Assembly: GCA_016185725.1 (NCBI GenBank)
Contig: JACPNA010000023.1
Coordinates: 1 to 41,539 of the forward strand
From: Candidatus Woesearchaeota archaeon
GTDB taxonomy: Archaea > Nanobdellota > Nanobdellia > Woesearchaeales > GW2011-AR9
Direction: 5' to 3'
Length of the DNA stretch: 41,539 bases
Shown here piece after piece: positions 31,360 through 38,982 of this stretch (position 1 is its first letter; each line of letters starts with the position of its first letter). A program made the translations under genes and the position numbers. The notes beneath the pieces are model-generated. The model worked only from the letters and a program-made list of their open reading frames with translations. It was not told the origin of the DNA and did not search any database.

Positions 31360-31835
31360 TGATTACTATTAATAAACGCAAATTAATAACTGCTCTCCTA
31401 ACACTTTTTCTTTTAACCATAATAATCTTGTTAATAAGTTATTTTTTTATTACTCAAAAAAAACTAATTGGTCCCGTTTTAATTATTCTGGGTTTTCTAT
31501 CGCTTCTTCCACTTCGCTTATTCAATATCCCTACCGAGATACTAAAAGCTGAAATAATATTTGGAATAATCGATAATGGAGTTTTAGCTATCTTCGCTTT
31601 ATCTGGCGCAGAACTATTTGGCATTTTAGGTGCAATAATTGGTAGTCTAGTTGGAAATGCTATCACCGATGGCTTTGCTGGTATTTTTGAAGGTTATGAA
31701 TGGAATAAAATAAGTGAATTAAATTTGAAAGGAAAAAGAACAATATTAACAGTTTCTTTAGGTAAATTATCTGGTTGTTTATTAGGTGGTGGAGTCATAT
31801 TAACAATTGCTTGGTCAATATTAAATTTTATGTAA
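31359..31835 (+). CDS. Membrane protein, coupled to AMP phosphorylase
   Basis: The 158-residue protein has about four hydrophobic helices: LITALLTLFLLTIIILLISYFF; GPVLIILGFLSLLPLRLF; a glycine-rich pair ALSGAELFGILGAIIGSLVG; and CLLGGGVILTIAW. The soluble loop between (DGFAGIFEGYEWNKISELNL) is acidic and aromatic. The family is not recognised. Its ATG overlaps the deoA stop codon, so it is translated from the same mRNA; functional linkage is inferred only from this. Confidence 0.7.
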   Translation: MITINKRKLITALLTLFLLTIIILLISYFFITQKKLIGPVLIILGFLSLLPLRLFNIPTEILKAEIIFGIIDNGVLAIFALSGAELFGILGAIIGSLVGNAITDGFAGIFEGYEWNKISELNLKGKRTILTVSLGKLSGCLLGGGVILTIAWSILNFM

Positions 31836-31843
31836 CTCACAAT

Positions 31844-32269
31844 TCATTTCAATCCCGTACTCCCAAACCCATCTTGTCCTCGAGAAGTAGAATCTAACTG
31901 TGCAACTTCCACCAATTCTTTCTGCACCACTTTTTGTATTAACATCTGTGCAATTTTCGTTCCTTTTTCCACTTGATAATCTTGATTAGATAAATTATGC
32001 ACTACAATTTTAATTTCTCCACGATAACTCGCATCAATAACTCCTGCCATAGTCTTTAACCCAAACTTCGAAGCAATTCCCGACTTATCCCATATTAATC
32101 CTGCATAACCAGAAGGAATTGCCATCGCAATACCCGTAGAAATTAATTTTCTTTCTCCAATTTTGATAAGACAATCTTCATCAGCATAAAAATCCATTCC
32201 TGCATCATTGGCATGAACGTATTTTGGTATAATTGCCGTAGCCGTTAATTTTTTAATTTCAATAACCAT
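31844..32269 (-). CDS. dut: dUTPase (dUTP pyrophosphatase / dCTP deaminase superfamily)
   Basis: The 141-residue protein has the five trimeric dUTPase motifs in order: AGMDFYA (motif 1, near 22-28), WDKSGIASKFGL (2), GVIDASYRGEI (3, with the catalytic Asp), KGTKIAQMLI (4) and the C-terminal RGQDGFGSTG (5). It removes dUTP by hydrolysis to dUMP. The length is typical. It is convergent with the membrane-protein gene, with 8 bp between the stops. Confidence 0.93.
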   Translation of the reverse strand: MVIEIKKLTATAIIPKYVHANDAGMDFYADEDCLIKIGERKLISTGIAMAIPSGYAGLIWDKSGIASKFGLKTMAGVIDASYRGEIKIVVHNLSNQDYQVEKGTKIAQMLIQKVVQKELVEVAQLDSTSRGQDGFGSTGLK

Positions 32270-32299
32270 TTTTTTATGTCTTATGCATATTCGTTACTA

Positions 32300-32917
32300 T
32301 TATCCTAACAGCAATCCCATTGAGCATAAGCTTGCTCCATCATTATAGACGGGACCAACATTAATAATAGGTTGAAATCCCAATTTAATATAAAGTTCTG
32401 ATACTCTACTGTTGCCATAACAATCAACATAAATCCTACCTGCTCCTTCTTCCTGTGCCCTGCGTATCCTCGTTCTAGTTATAATCTCCCCAATCCCCCT
32501 TCTCCTAAATTGCGGATTAATTGCTAAACACGCCAGATAAAAATCATTCTCCTCCACCTTTATTTCTTGTTGTGTGAACAAAGTATCATAAAATTCCACC
32601 ACCACATTCCCCTTTCCGATACGTTGTTGCTGTTTTCGAAAATAATTTTCTAAAAAATCTTTACCCTTGGATCGGGCATGCCATAAAACATTTTCCACGT
32701 CTCTGTAGAGAGAGGAAGAGCGTGCTAATGGAATATAAGAACCAAAACCGACCACACGACTATCAAATTCCGCAACAATAATACGCTGAGTATCTAACTC
32801 CTTCCTGACTTCCTCCAGTTCTTTTGTGTCATATCCCTCTCGAAAACAATAATCATACAGCGAATTAATCTCTCCTCTATCATTTTCCCGTACATTCCGT
32901 ATCAATAATTCTATCAT
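32300..32917 (-). CDS. GNAT-family N-acetyltransferase
   Basis: The 205-residue protein has the GNAT fold signature. YLACLAINPQFRRRGIGEII (motif A, with the acetyl-CoA-binding RRRGIG loop) lies at about 131-150. A motif B-like helix (LYIKLGFQPI) comes after. The N-terminal part (DYCFREGYDTKELEEVRKEL) fits substrate recognition. The substrate cannot be deduced. It is 30 bp upstream of dut on the same strand and may share a transcript. Confidence 0.85.
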   Translation of the reverse strand: MIELLIRNVRENDRGEINSLYDYCFREGYDTKELEEVRKELDTQRIIVAEFDSRVVGFGSYIPLARSSSLYRDVENVLWHARSKGKDFLENYFRKQQQRIGKGNVVVEFYDTLFTQQEIKVEENDFYLACLAINPQFRRRGIGEIITRTRIRRAQEEGAGRIYVDCYGNSRVSELYIKLGFQPIINVGPVYNDGASLCSMGLLLG

Positions 32918-33037
32918 AAATTTATCTACCTAGCTTCTATAATCTACCCCGTACAAAATCAATAATCACCATTTTCGACAAAACACCAAAAATCCCGTAT
33001 GCCTTAACATCTCAAATTACCGCCTAATTATTTTTTA

Positions 33038-33487
33038 CTAATTTAATTTTTCTTCAATTTTTTTCTTAAACAAATCAATATAAAGTTGAAACGTCAATGC
33101 CGCCTCTTTCCAATCTTTTTCTGTCACCAATGAAGCATAATATTGGATGCCATTCCGTTTTGTTCGTACTTTTTCAAAGAAATCCCAATGCAATTCTAAT
33201 TCCGGATGTTTTACACAAATATAAGTAAATAAACAGAGATGTGTTTTTATTTTCATTGTATCAAATCTTACAAAAGCTTCTACTAATTGATGTAAAACAT
33301 CATAATAAGTCTTATATGCAGAATTCCATCTTTTGTTAGCTGCAGCATCTATTGCACTTTGTAAATCTTCTTCCACAATACACAAGCTTGTTCTTATTAT
33401 CTCTTCACTAACATCTTTTATGGGAATAATATTACCATCTGCTAAACAGACATCATAAGCTTCTTCTGCTGTTTCAAACTGTCGCAT
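33038..33487 (-). CDS. HEPN-domain toxin candidate, partner of MNT protein
   Basis: The 149-residue helical protein fits the HEPN fold. A helical bundle carries KTYYDVLHQLVEAFVRFD in the middle and KVRTKRNGIQYYASLV near 108-123. HEPN RNases normally use RxxxxH; here the position reads RNGIQY, that is RxxxxY, as in several archaeal HEPN variants. RNase activity is therefore doubtful or altered. Its ATG overlaps the end of the nucleotidyltransferase gene by 14 bp. In HEPN-MNT modules the MNT protein neutralises HEPN by adenylylating it, which fits this pair. Confidence 0.75.
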   Translation of the reverse strand: MRQFETAEEAYDVCLADGNIIPIKDVSEEIIRTSLCIVEEDLQSAIDAAANKRWNSAYKTYYDVLHQLVEAFVRFDTMKIKTHLCLFTYICVKHPELELHWDFFEKVRTKRNGIQYYASLVTEKDWKEAALTFQLYIDLFKKKIEEKLN

Positions 33488-34022
33488 AATTGATAACCTC
33501 TTGTGGTAAAGTTCCTTTAATTGTAATACCTTTTATAATATTTTTGAGCAAAGCTGATCCTATTTGCTTCAAATCTTGTCTATCTTTTCCTGAAAATATT
33601 TGAATTTCTCGCTTTAATTTTGGCATAAATTTTCCCACATACACTTTATCAATATTTCCATAGACAAAAATATCCACATCACTATTATCATACCAGTCCC
33701 AGCGTGAAAAACTGCCAAATAGTATTATAACTTCCGCCTTATCTAATGATACTAAATAATCTAGAAGACCACTTTCATGTAATCGCTCCCAGGCATATAA
33801 TCTTTTACTGTTTTGGTAATGAGGATGTTGATAATTTGCTATATAATACGGCATTTTACCCTTTTGTTTAAGACGTATAACCAAATTATTGATTATCAGT
33901 TTCTTCAACCATACATTAGTTTGCGCTCTGCTTAAACCTGCTTCCTGTAAAAGTTCTTCAAAATGCCAATGCTTAGTAGGATAATTATAGAACAACTCTT
34001 CCATTTTACGGTTTGATTTCAT
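33474..34022 (-). CDS. MNT-type nucleotidyltransferase with N-terminal winged helix (antitoxin)
   Basis: The 182-residue protein starts with a winged-helix domain (about 5-60, TKHWHFEELLQEAGLSRAQT then NVWLKKLI). The minimal nucleotidyltransferase motif GSFSRWDWYDNSDVDIFVYG (about 101-120) follows, i.e. GS...DxD. Such proteins are antitoxins for HEPN toxins. The fused HTH suggests direct autoregulation of the operon. A palindrome lies between its TATA-like box and the ATG (34026-34046). The MNT-HEPN order with overlapping genes is usual for the module. Confidence 0.85.
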   Translation of the reverse strand: MKSNRKMEELFYNYPTKHWHFEELLQEAGLSRAQTNVWLKKLIINNLVIRLKQKGKMPYYIANYQHPHYQNSKRLYAWERLHESGLLDYLVSLDKAEVIILFGSFSRWDWYDNSDVDIFVYGNIDKVYVGKFMPKLKREIQIFSGKDRQDLKQIGSALLKNIIKGITIKGTLPQEVINYATV

Positions 34023-34025
34023 ATT

Positions 34026-34046
34026 TAGTATAGTTAAACCATACTA
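34026..34046. promoter_or_regulatory. Operator-like palindrome before the MNT-HEPN operon
   Basis: TAGTAT (34026-34031) and ATACTA (34041-34046) flank a 9-bp spacer. The palindrome is immediately downstream of a minus-strand TATA-like box (TTTATAAAATA, plus 34046-34055) and ends 3 bp before the MNT start codon. Binding here would block transcription, fitting repression by the winged-helix MNT protein. Confidence 0.5.
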
Positions 34047-34087
34047 TTTTATAAACTTTTCATCTTATTATTTAACATTTTTAATTT

Positions 34088-34819
34088 CTACAATTTCCTA
34101 CAAAACACCAAAAATCCCGTATGCCCCAACATCTCAAACTCAGGTCGCATGATTTTATCTTCAATTTTCCATTTCCGTTCCATTAATTCTAGTGTCTCCA
34201 CAACCTTAATTCTTCCTGTAACAGAATCAATAAACTGTTTAACCTGTGTTAAATTAGGTAAATAAATGACCAACCATCCTCCATTGACTAACGCCTTTTC
34301 CGCATGCTTTATAACTTTCCATGGTTCTGGTAAATCTAAGGTAATCAAATCTACATCTTCCTCTTCAATACCATCATAAACATTTTCTTGTTTCAAGACA
34401 ATATTATTTAATCCTAACAACTCTTTATTCTTCGCTAAAATTCCATAATGTTCCGGATTAACTTCATAAACCGTAATCTCCTTACATATATTCGCTAACG
34501 AAAAACACAATGAACCAGAACCGCCGCCTGCATCAACAACTTTAAACGTATTATTAACACCTGTTTTCGCTATAATCATGCCAACATCTTTGTGAATCAT
34601 CACTTGTGGTCCCCGTACCAAATTCTCCCATAAATCGGCAAATGTTGGTTCTAACACTAAAAATTTCTCTTTCTTACTACTTTCCACAATACCCTTTCCC
34701 GAACTTAAATCCTTTGCCGCAATAATTCCTAAATTAGTATGAAATTCTTCCTTACAATCCTTGACAAAAAATTTCTTTCCTGTTTTCTGATGTATCAATA
34801 TTTTTTCAATTTTTCTCAT
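34088..34819 (-). CDS. trmI: tRNA (adenine-N1)-methyltransferase, TrmI family
   Basis: The 243-residue protein has the TrmI N-terminal beta domain and a Rossmann methyltransferase. The SAM-binding loop is VVDAGGGSGSLCFSLA (about 93-108). VYEVNPE is the acidic motif II, and ITLDLPEPW is motif IV, diagnostic for m1A MTases (DxPxPW). In archaea it makes m1A57/m1A58 in the tRNA T-loop. Length is typical. It is divergent from taw3, another tRNA-modification gene, with a 51-bp shared promoter region. Confidence 0.9.
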   Translation of the reverse strand: MRKIEKILIHQKTGKKFFVKDCKEEFHTNLGIIAAKDLSSGKGIVESSKKEKFLVLEPTFADLWENLVRGPQVMIHKDVGMIIAKTGVNNTFKVVDAGGGSGSLCFSLANICKEITVYEVNPEHYGILAKNKELLGLNNIVLKQENVYDGIEEEDVDLITLDLPEPWKVIKHAEKALVNGGWLVIYLPNLTQVKQFIDSVTGRIKVVETLELMERKWKIEDKIMRPEFEMLGHTGFLVFCRKL

Positions 34820-34870
34820 GATAAAACCAAAAATGACAATATTTTTAAACCTTCGTGCTCAAAACAACCC

Positions 34871-35440
34871 ATGCGCTCACCAGCAACAAAACTACACAAT
34901 TTTGCGAATGATAAAAAGACTTTTTTAGCTAAATTAGATAAAAGCAAGAAAGGCGGTTTAGACGAAAAAATAATCCCTTTAATTAACATCATAAACCAAA
35001 AGCCAAACTACTACACAACTTCCTCCTGCTCCGGTCGTGTTTATCTCTGGACTGGCACCGGAAAAAAGAACGAAACTAATTGGTTAAAAGTTTCTCATGA
35101 TTTGATTAATGAAAATTTTTTAACCTATCCTAACTCCTCTTCATTAATATGGCTCCGCTTCGAACCATTCATCATGCACATTTGCTGTACAGATTTAGAG
35201 ACAGCTAACAATTTATTAGAACAAGCAAGAAACATGTACAAAAAAAGTTGTCTTCTCAGCATCAGCAATAAAATCATCATCGAAATCCGTGGCAGTGAAT
35301 TCATTGAAATGCCCTTATATGAAAACAACATTCTTTTACTAAACAAAGACTTAACTTGGCTAAAAGAATTACTTAACAAAAAAATGCTGCAAATGTGGCA
35401 GACAACCGCTAAATTTCAAGAAATAGTTAAGAAGATATAA
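34871..35440 (+). CDS. taw3: tRNA wybutosine-synthesis methyltransferase Taw3 (TYW3)
   Basis: I start at ATG 34871 (MRSPATKLHNFANDKKTFLA), 132 bp inside the longest frame, because upstream codons overlap trmI and a TATA-like stretch (TTTTTAAA, 34842-34849) lies 21 bp before. The 189-residue protein has the Taw3 motif TTSSCSGRVYLW (about 46-57), WLRFEPFIMHICC and IEIRGSEFIEMPL. It methylates the wyosine-type precursor at G37 of tRNA-Phe. No other wyosine gene is in the window. Length is typical. Confidence 0.92.
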   Translation: MRSPATKLHNFANDKKTFLAKLDKSKKGGLDEKIIPLINIINQKPNYYTTSSCSGRVYLWTGTGKKNETNWLKVSHDLINENFLTYPNSSSLIWLRFEPFIMHICCTDLETANNLLEQARNMYKKSCLLSISNKIIIEIRGSEFIEMPLYENNILLLNKDLTWLKELLNKKMLQMWQTTAKFQEIVKKI

Positions 35441-35591
35441 ATTATTGTTCCTGTTAAATCCTGCCGACTACGAAGTGGGAGGCACGAGGAGCGTAGCGAC
35501 GAAGAGTTTTTTCAGCGCGTCAAACGTAACATTGAACATACTATTTTGCATAACAGAAAATTCCACTTGGTTCAGTTTTTACGTCAGAAAA

Positions 35592-35607
35592 AGGCGGGAA
35601 GAAAATT
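35592..35607. repeat. 16-bp inverted repeat, left arm
   Basis: AGGCGGGAAGAAAATT here is the exact reverse complement of AATTTTCTTCCCGCCT at 38141-38156. Both arms overlap or abut the stop codons of outward-ending genes (TrmB on minus; the gene at 37578 on plus). The arms therefore bound a 2.56-kb block. Left of it (35441-35591) is a GC-rich patch containing GAGGAGCGTAGCGACGAAG. Confidence 0.6.
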
Positions 35608-36349
35608 ATTTTGCTCGTTTCCATAACTGCTTAAAGAATTGTCTAAATGATTGAGCCGTATTTTTATCATAAATTAAGATGCAAGAAGGTGATTCACCAT
35701 AATTAAGAATCAATGTTTTATCCTCGCCAAAAATATCAACGGTAACAGGAGTAATACCAGTTAATACTTTTGCTTGTGTGTATTTACTTTTAATGAATTT
35801 TTGATAGTATTGGCTTTTTTCCGAGAAGATCATTTTTTGAGAAATTTGGCTATTGATTCTTTTCATTTGCCATCTTTCCCAGAAATTGTTAAATTGTTCA
35901 TCTTTTAATTCTGTTACACCCATCGCAAGAATGTCCTCTTTTGGTTTCAAGGTAGCCAAAGCTTCATCTGCCGCTGTTTTTATTCCTCTTAGGCCTGTGT
36001 AAGTGATAGATTTTGTTTCTTTAGTAGTGAGGTCTCGGAGTTTTTCTAGTTCTGGTAAGGCAGACTTAATCATCATTTCTTCTTTCTCAATATCTTCTTT
36101 CTTATCTTTGATATATTCTAAAATTTGAGAAGGAGGAGCAACTGTAAAGTACTTGATATTGTTAATTAGGGACTCGCTTAATAGTCCCTTGACTTTAAGA
36201 CTGTCAAGAATCTCGTAAATCTTTCCAGAATTTAGTCCAGATTTTTTGAGAATTTCGCCTGTTTTAGACGTACCTAATCGGAGTAATGTCTGGTAAATGA
36301 TGCTCTCATTCTTGGTCAGTCCAATCTTCTCGAGTACTTTCAGCTCCAT
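35606..36349 (-). CDS. TrmB-family transcriptional regulator
   Basis: The 247-residue protein has an N-terminal winged helix typical of TrmB (LEKIGLTKNESIIYQTLLRL, 5-24; RLGTSKTGEILKKSGLNSGK; IYEILDSLKVKGLL). A coiled linker and a C-terminal effector domain (AATLKPKEDILAMGV-like; FGEDKTLILNYGES) follow. The family usually controls sugar or stress genes and may be repressor or activator. It is divergent from the three-gene operon at 36458, and a palindrome lies in the shared 108-bp region, so control of that operon is likely. The stop is followed by CCCGCCTTTTT. Confidence 0.85.
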   Translation of the reverse strand: MELKVLEKIGLTKNESIIYQTLLRLGTSKTGEILKKSGLNSGKIYEILDSLKVKGLLSESLINNIKYFTVAPPSQILEYIKDKKEDIEKEEMMIKSALPELEKLRDLTTKETKSITYTGLRGIKTAADEALATLKPKEDILAMGVTELKDEQFNNFWERWQMKRINSQISQKMIFSEKSQYYQKFIKSKYTQAKVLTGITPVTVDIFGEDKTLILNYGESPSCILIYDKNTAQSFRQFFKQLWKRAK

Positions 36350-36430
36350 TTTTAGGTAGTTTTTCGTATTTTATTTAAATCTTTCTATTACTCTACACTA
36401 AGTGGGGGGAATTGTTTAAATAGACGCTAG

Positions 36431-36447
36431 TTACTATCAATTAGTAA
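36431..36447. promoter_or_regulatory. Operator candidate for the TrmB-type regulator
   Basis: TTACTA (36431-36436) TCAAT TAGTAA (36442-36447) is a perfect 6-bp inverted repeat. It lies between the TATA-like TTTAAATA (36413-36420) and the ATG at 36458, at the expected transcription start. It contains TACT...AGTA half-sites like those reported for TrmB proteins, though with longer spacing. Confidence 0.5.
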
Positions 36448-36457
36448 AAATAAAAAA

Positions 36458-36943
36458 ATGGTAAAAGTGACAGAATTAAAAACAAACTTTCCACAGGAAT
36501 CAGGAGACTACAAAGTTGTTCAGTTAGAAATGGACGATGTGCAGCACTTACGGGTTATTGCTAGAGGAGGTCACGCAAGAGGTTTAACTTATCTTCTTGA
36601 AGAGGAGGGAAACAGATTTGGATTGTATGCTGAACATGAAAATAGACCATATAAAGTCGGGCATGGAAGATTTGCAAAACAAGAAGAACAAGCAGGTATG
36701 TTAACCTATGAGACTATTGACGACCTCGCTGCACAACATTTGGAATTTTGGAATGAACATATTCCTGCTCTCCGAGGAGATGGATATCAAGTTCTTGGTA
36801 TGGGAAAAGTTCGCATTTATATTGATGATAAGACTGCGACATTTTACGGTATAAGCAAGAGTTATGGTATTGGCATTGATGCTGAGCAGTTATCTTTACT
36901 TAGAAATTTGAAACCTGATTGGAAGATAAAACAAGGTAATTAA
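36458..36943 (+). CDS. 14-kDa phosphohistidine phosphatase-like (Janus/PHPT1) protein, tentative
   Basis: The 161-residue protein resembles PHPT1/Janus family members in its second half. The GYQVLGMGKVRIYIDDKTAT block and the FYGISKSYG loop ending in LKPDWKI mirror the ...LGGGRI..., VYGYSxxxG and YPDYxV motifs of that family. The catalytic His is not obvious; candidates are His in GGHARG (about 38-43) and NEHIPAL. If correct it would be an archaeal phosphohistidine or phospholysine phosphatase. It is the first gene of a three-gene operon under a likely TrmB-type regulator. Confidence 0.5.
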   Translation: MVKVTELKTNFPQESGDYKVVQLEMDDVQHLRVIARGGHARGLTYLLEEEGNRFGLYAEHENRPYKVGHGRFAKQEEQAGMLTYETIDDLAAQHLEFWNEHIPALRGDGYQVLGMGKVRIYIDDKTATFYGISKSYGIGIDAEQLSLLRNLKPDWKIKQGN

Positions 36944-36944
36944 A

Positions 36945-37574
36945 ATGGGCAAACGCAATTCATGTAACACTGAAGGTATGATCCAAGAATTAGCTAGGAG
37001 AACTTATTACTGTTCTAGTCATCTCTGGCTAAGAGGATTTTCCGATGATCCTAAAATTGTATTATTAAATAGAGCTACTTCCAGTGTGCAGGAAAAAGGT
37101 TATCTGGAAACTCGCATTCCAGGGGGATTTGGTTCTTGGGATTTTCCCTCATATCGTTTTCCAGAGTTAGTTAGTGATATATTTGACGTTTGGCGTAATG
37201 GGAGTCCTAAAGAAAGATTTAAAATTTTTGGCGCCAATGCAGCAGAACTTGAAGGTCGTGTAGAATGTGCAACATTAACCTCATCAGGAGAATTCAGAGT
37301 TTGGTATGATCTTCCATCATATATCTGTAATAGAACTACTAGTGAAGATAAAGGGAAACCAATACCCCATGTATCTGAGGGAAGTAAGAAAATGCTGTTT
37401 GATGTAATTGACACATCTAAAGTCGTTAATAGTCTCAGTGCATTTTTAAATGTATTTGAGGATTTTGGTCGGTGTAAAACATATCCTCTGGGAGTAATTG
37501 TTTTTTCACCAAGGGACTATAAAGTACGACCGCATGAGCTTCGCAATGCATATCTTTTAGAAAGAGGCGAATAA
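36945..37574 (+). CDS. Uncharacterised protein, second gene of the operon
   Basis: The 209-residue soluble protein starts one base after the preceding stop; AAGGTAATT gives a weak Shine-Dalgarno. Visible features are an N-terminal helical part (MIQELARRTYYCSSHLWLRG), a glycine/aromatic loop (IPGGFGSWDFPSYRF), and scattered Cys. The C-terminal part (PLGVIVFSPRDYKVRPHELR) looks beta/alpha. No family is recognised and no catalytic motif is certain. Base composition is richer in G than the surrounding housekeeping genes. Confidence 0.65.
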   Translation: MGKRNSCNTEGMIQELARRTYYCSSHLWLRGFSDDPKIVLLNRATSSVQEKGYLETRIPGGFGSWDFPSYRFPELVSDIFDVWRNGSPKERFKIFGANAAELEGRVECATLTSSGEFRVWYDLPSYICNRTTSEDKGKPIPHVSEGSKKMLFDVIDTSKVVNSLSAFLNVFEDFGRCKTYPLGVIVFSPRDYKVRPHELRNAYLLERGE

Positions 37575-37577
37575 CCA

Positions 37578-38141
37578 ATGAACAAACAAATTCAATACAA
37601 AGAGTTTAGAATAAATGATCTTTCAGAACTGCTTGAAGCTAAGAATCCAAAGGGGGTTTTAATCTTAGAAGGAAATTTAGGCACGTGGAAGGATGATGGC
37701 AGTAAGGAGGGAAATGAGGGAAGTTTAACTAAAACATGGAAAGAGGCAATCGATTATACTTCTGGTGTTTGTGATAAATTGAGTATTCCCTATATTAGAG
37801 TAGAACGGAAAGCTTTTCAGTGGATTGCACAACTTGAAAATGATAATCTGAGAAGAATTATTGAATGGGGAATCACTTCTCAAGCAGATTTAGGTTTGTA
37901 TATCGCAGGATGTCTTTGTTGTGTTGAGACAGGAACGCGTGATACCCCTTTAGATCCCTCTAGACCAGCTTTTAGCCGTGGATTACCTGATGACTCTCAA
38001 AATTCATTTTTATCTGACCTAAGACAATTGAAAAATCTTTTTGGTTTAGATCGTGTGTTTATTGCATCTAGCCAGAAAGGACAAAATGCTCCAAGAGGTT
38101 ATGTTACGAATATGCCTAAAGATGGTTATTTTTTAGTTTGA
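37578..38141 (+). CDS. Uncharacterised protein, third gene of the operon
   Basis: The 187-residue soluble protein follows 3 bp after the second gene, with GAGGCGA as ribosome-binding site in the preceding codons. Features are a beta-strand/loop VLILEGNLGTWKDDGSKEGN (27-46), a helical region with Arg/Lys (YIRVERKAFQWIAQL), and CLCC (about 112-115), a vicinal Cys cluster possibly binding metal. The last part (FIASSQKGQNAPRGYVTN) may form a nucleotide- or anion-binding loop. No family is recognised. The right 16-bp inverted repeat begins at its stop codon. Confidence 0.65.
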   Translation: MNKQIQYKEFRINDLSELLEAKNPKGVLILEGNLGTWKDDGSKEGNEGSLTKTWKEAIDYTSGVCDKLSIPYIRVERKAFQWIAQLENDNLRRIIEWGITSQADLGLYIAGCLCCVETGTRDTPLDPSRPAFSRGLPDDSQNSFLSDLRQLKNLFGLDRVFIASSQKGQNAPRGYVTNMPKDGYFLV

Positions 38142-38168
38142 ATTTTCTTCCCGCCTACCTCGTTTTTT
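38141..38168 (+). terminator. Right 16-bp inverted repeat and C/T-rich terminator
   Basis: AATTTTCTTCCCGCCT (38141-38156) is the right arm of the inverted repeat at 35592. It is followed by CCTCGTTTTTT (38158-38168), which is also found after the operon ending at 16945 (minus strand, plus 16902-16914). T-rich downstream DNA fits archaeal termination. Confidence 0.5.
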
Positions 38169-38270
38169 ACGTTTCGTTTAAAGTGGAATTTTCATTAAAA
38201 GTTATCAAGTTATAGAAGAGAATTTACATTTCAAAGTGCTGGAAAAATTGGATTTAATAAATATTATTTA

Positions 38271-38960
38271 TTATTTCCGTACCCCGCGCAAACTATGACT
38301 ATGATCAGAACCGCGGTCAATCGCAGAGAAACACCAGTAATGATAAAAATAACTCTCCAGCACCGCAACCCGCCCAAGTGCATTTTCTTTTGCATTAGTT
38401 TTAACGTATTCTGGATGCAAAACATACACTTTTGTTTCATCAACGCCTATCTTTTTGAGCATACCCATATTATCCCTAAAATCTGCTGTTCCCTGACCAT
38501 AGATACATTCCGCCAATCTACATTCTTCTTGATTAAGTTTGTCGTAATTCGTTATGGAAATTACTAAACACCAATTTCCTTTATTATCATCGCGTTGTAA
38601 TCTTAATTGAGTTAAATCGATAGTAACAGTATCCTCCGCAGATTTTACTCTGTTAAAGTCAGCCGGAAGAACTTTATAAATTCCATTGTTAGCTAATTGT
38701 TTATAAGAATTATTAACCTCATCATCAATATGATCTAGAACAGGATTATTTTTTTCCGGTGTAATTCGCAGCCTAGGTATTTCATGATCTAACGAGTAAA
38801 CAATACCCTCCGCAGTATGAAATGATATATCATATAAATTAACATCTTCCCTTTGATCTCGCATTATTTCATAAGCATGTAGCATAGTGCCTTTAAGACA
38901 CTGTTTGTATGCATCTTGCAAATTGCCAGGAATATTTTCAAATTTTTGTTCTAATTCCAT
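38271..38960 (-). CDS. Uncharacterised protein downstream of surface protein
   Basis: The 229-residue soluble protein starts 22 bp after the surface-protein stop and is preceded by GGAGG, a good Shine-Dalgarno. N-terminal helices (NLQDAYKQCLKGTMLHAYEI) are followed by mixed alpha/beta sequence with few Cys (CLVISITNY; CRLAECIYGQG). No signal peptide or membrane helix is seen, and the family is not recognised. The tight spacing suggests co-transcription with the surface protein. Confidence 0.65.
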   Translation of the reverse strand: MELEQKFENIPGNLQDAYKQCLKGTMLHAYEIMRDQREDVNLYDISFHTAEGIVYSLDHEIPRLRITPEKNNPVLDHIDDEVNNSYKQLANNGIYKVLPADFNRVKSAEDTVTIDLTQLRLQRDDNKGNWCLVISITNYDKLNQEECRLAECIYGQGTADFRDNMGMLKKIGVDETKVYVLHPEYVKTNAKENALGRVAVLESYFYHYWCFSAIDRGSDHSHSLRGVRK

Positions 38961-38982
38961 TCTATTTTCCTCCTAAAAAAAA

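Noticed and set aside
34739-34870. 44-codon N-terminal extension of Taw3
   Set aside because: It overlaps trmI and the shared promoter, and the family N-terminus fits ATG 34871.
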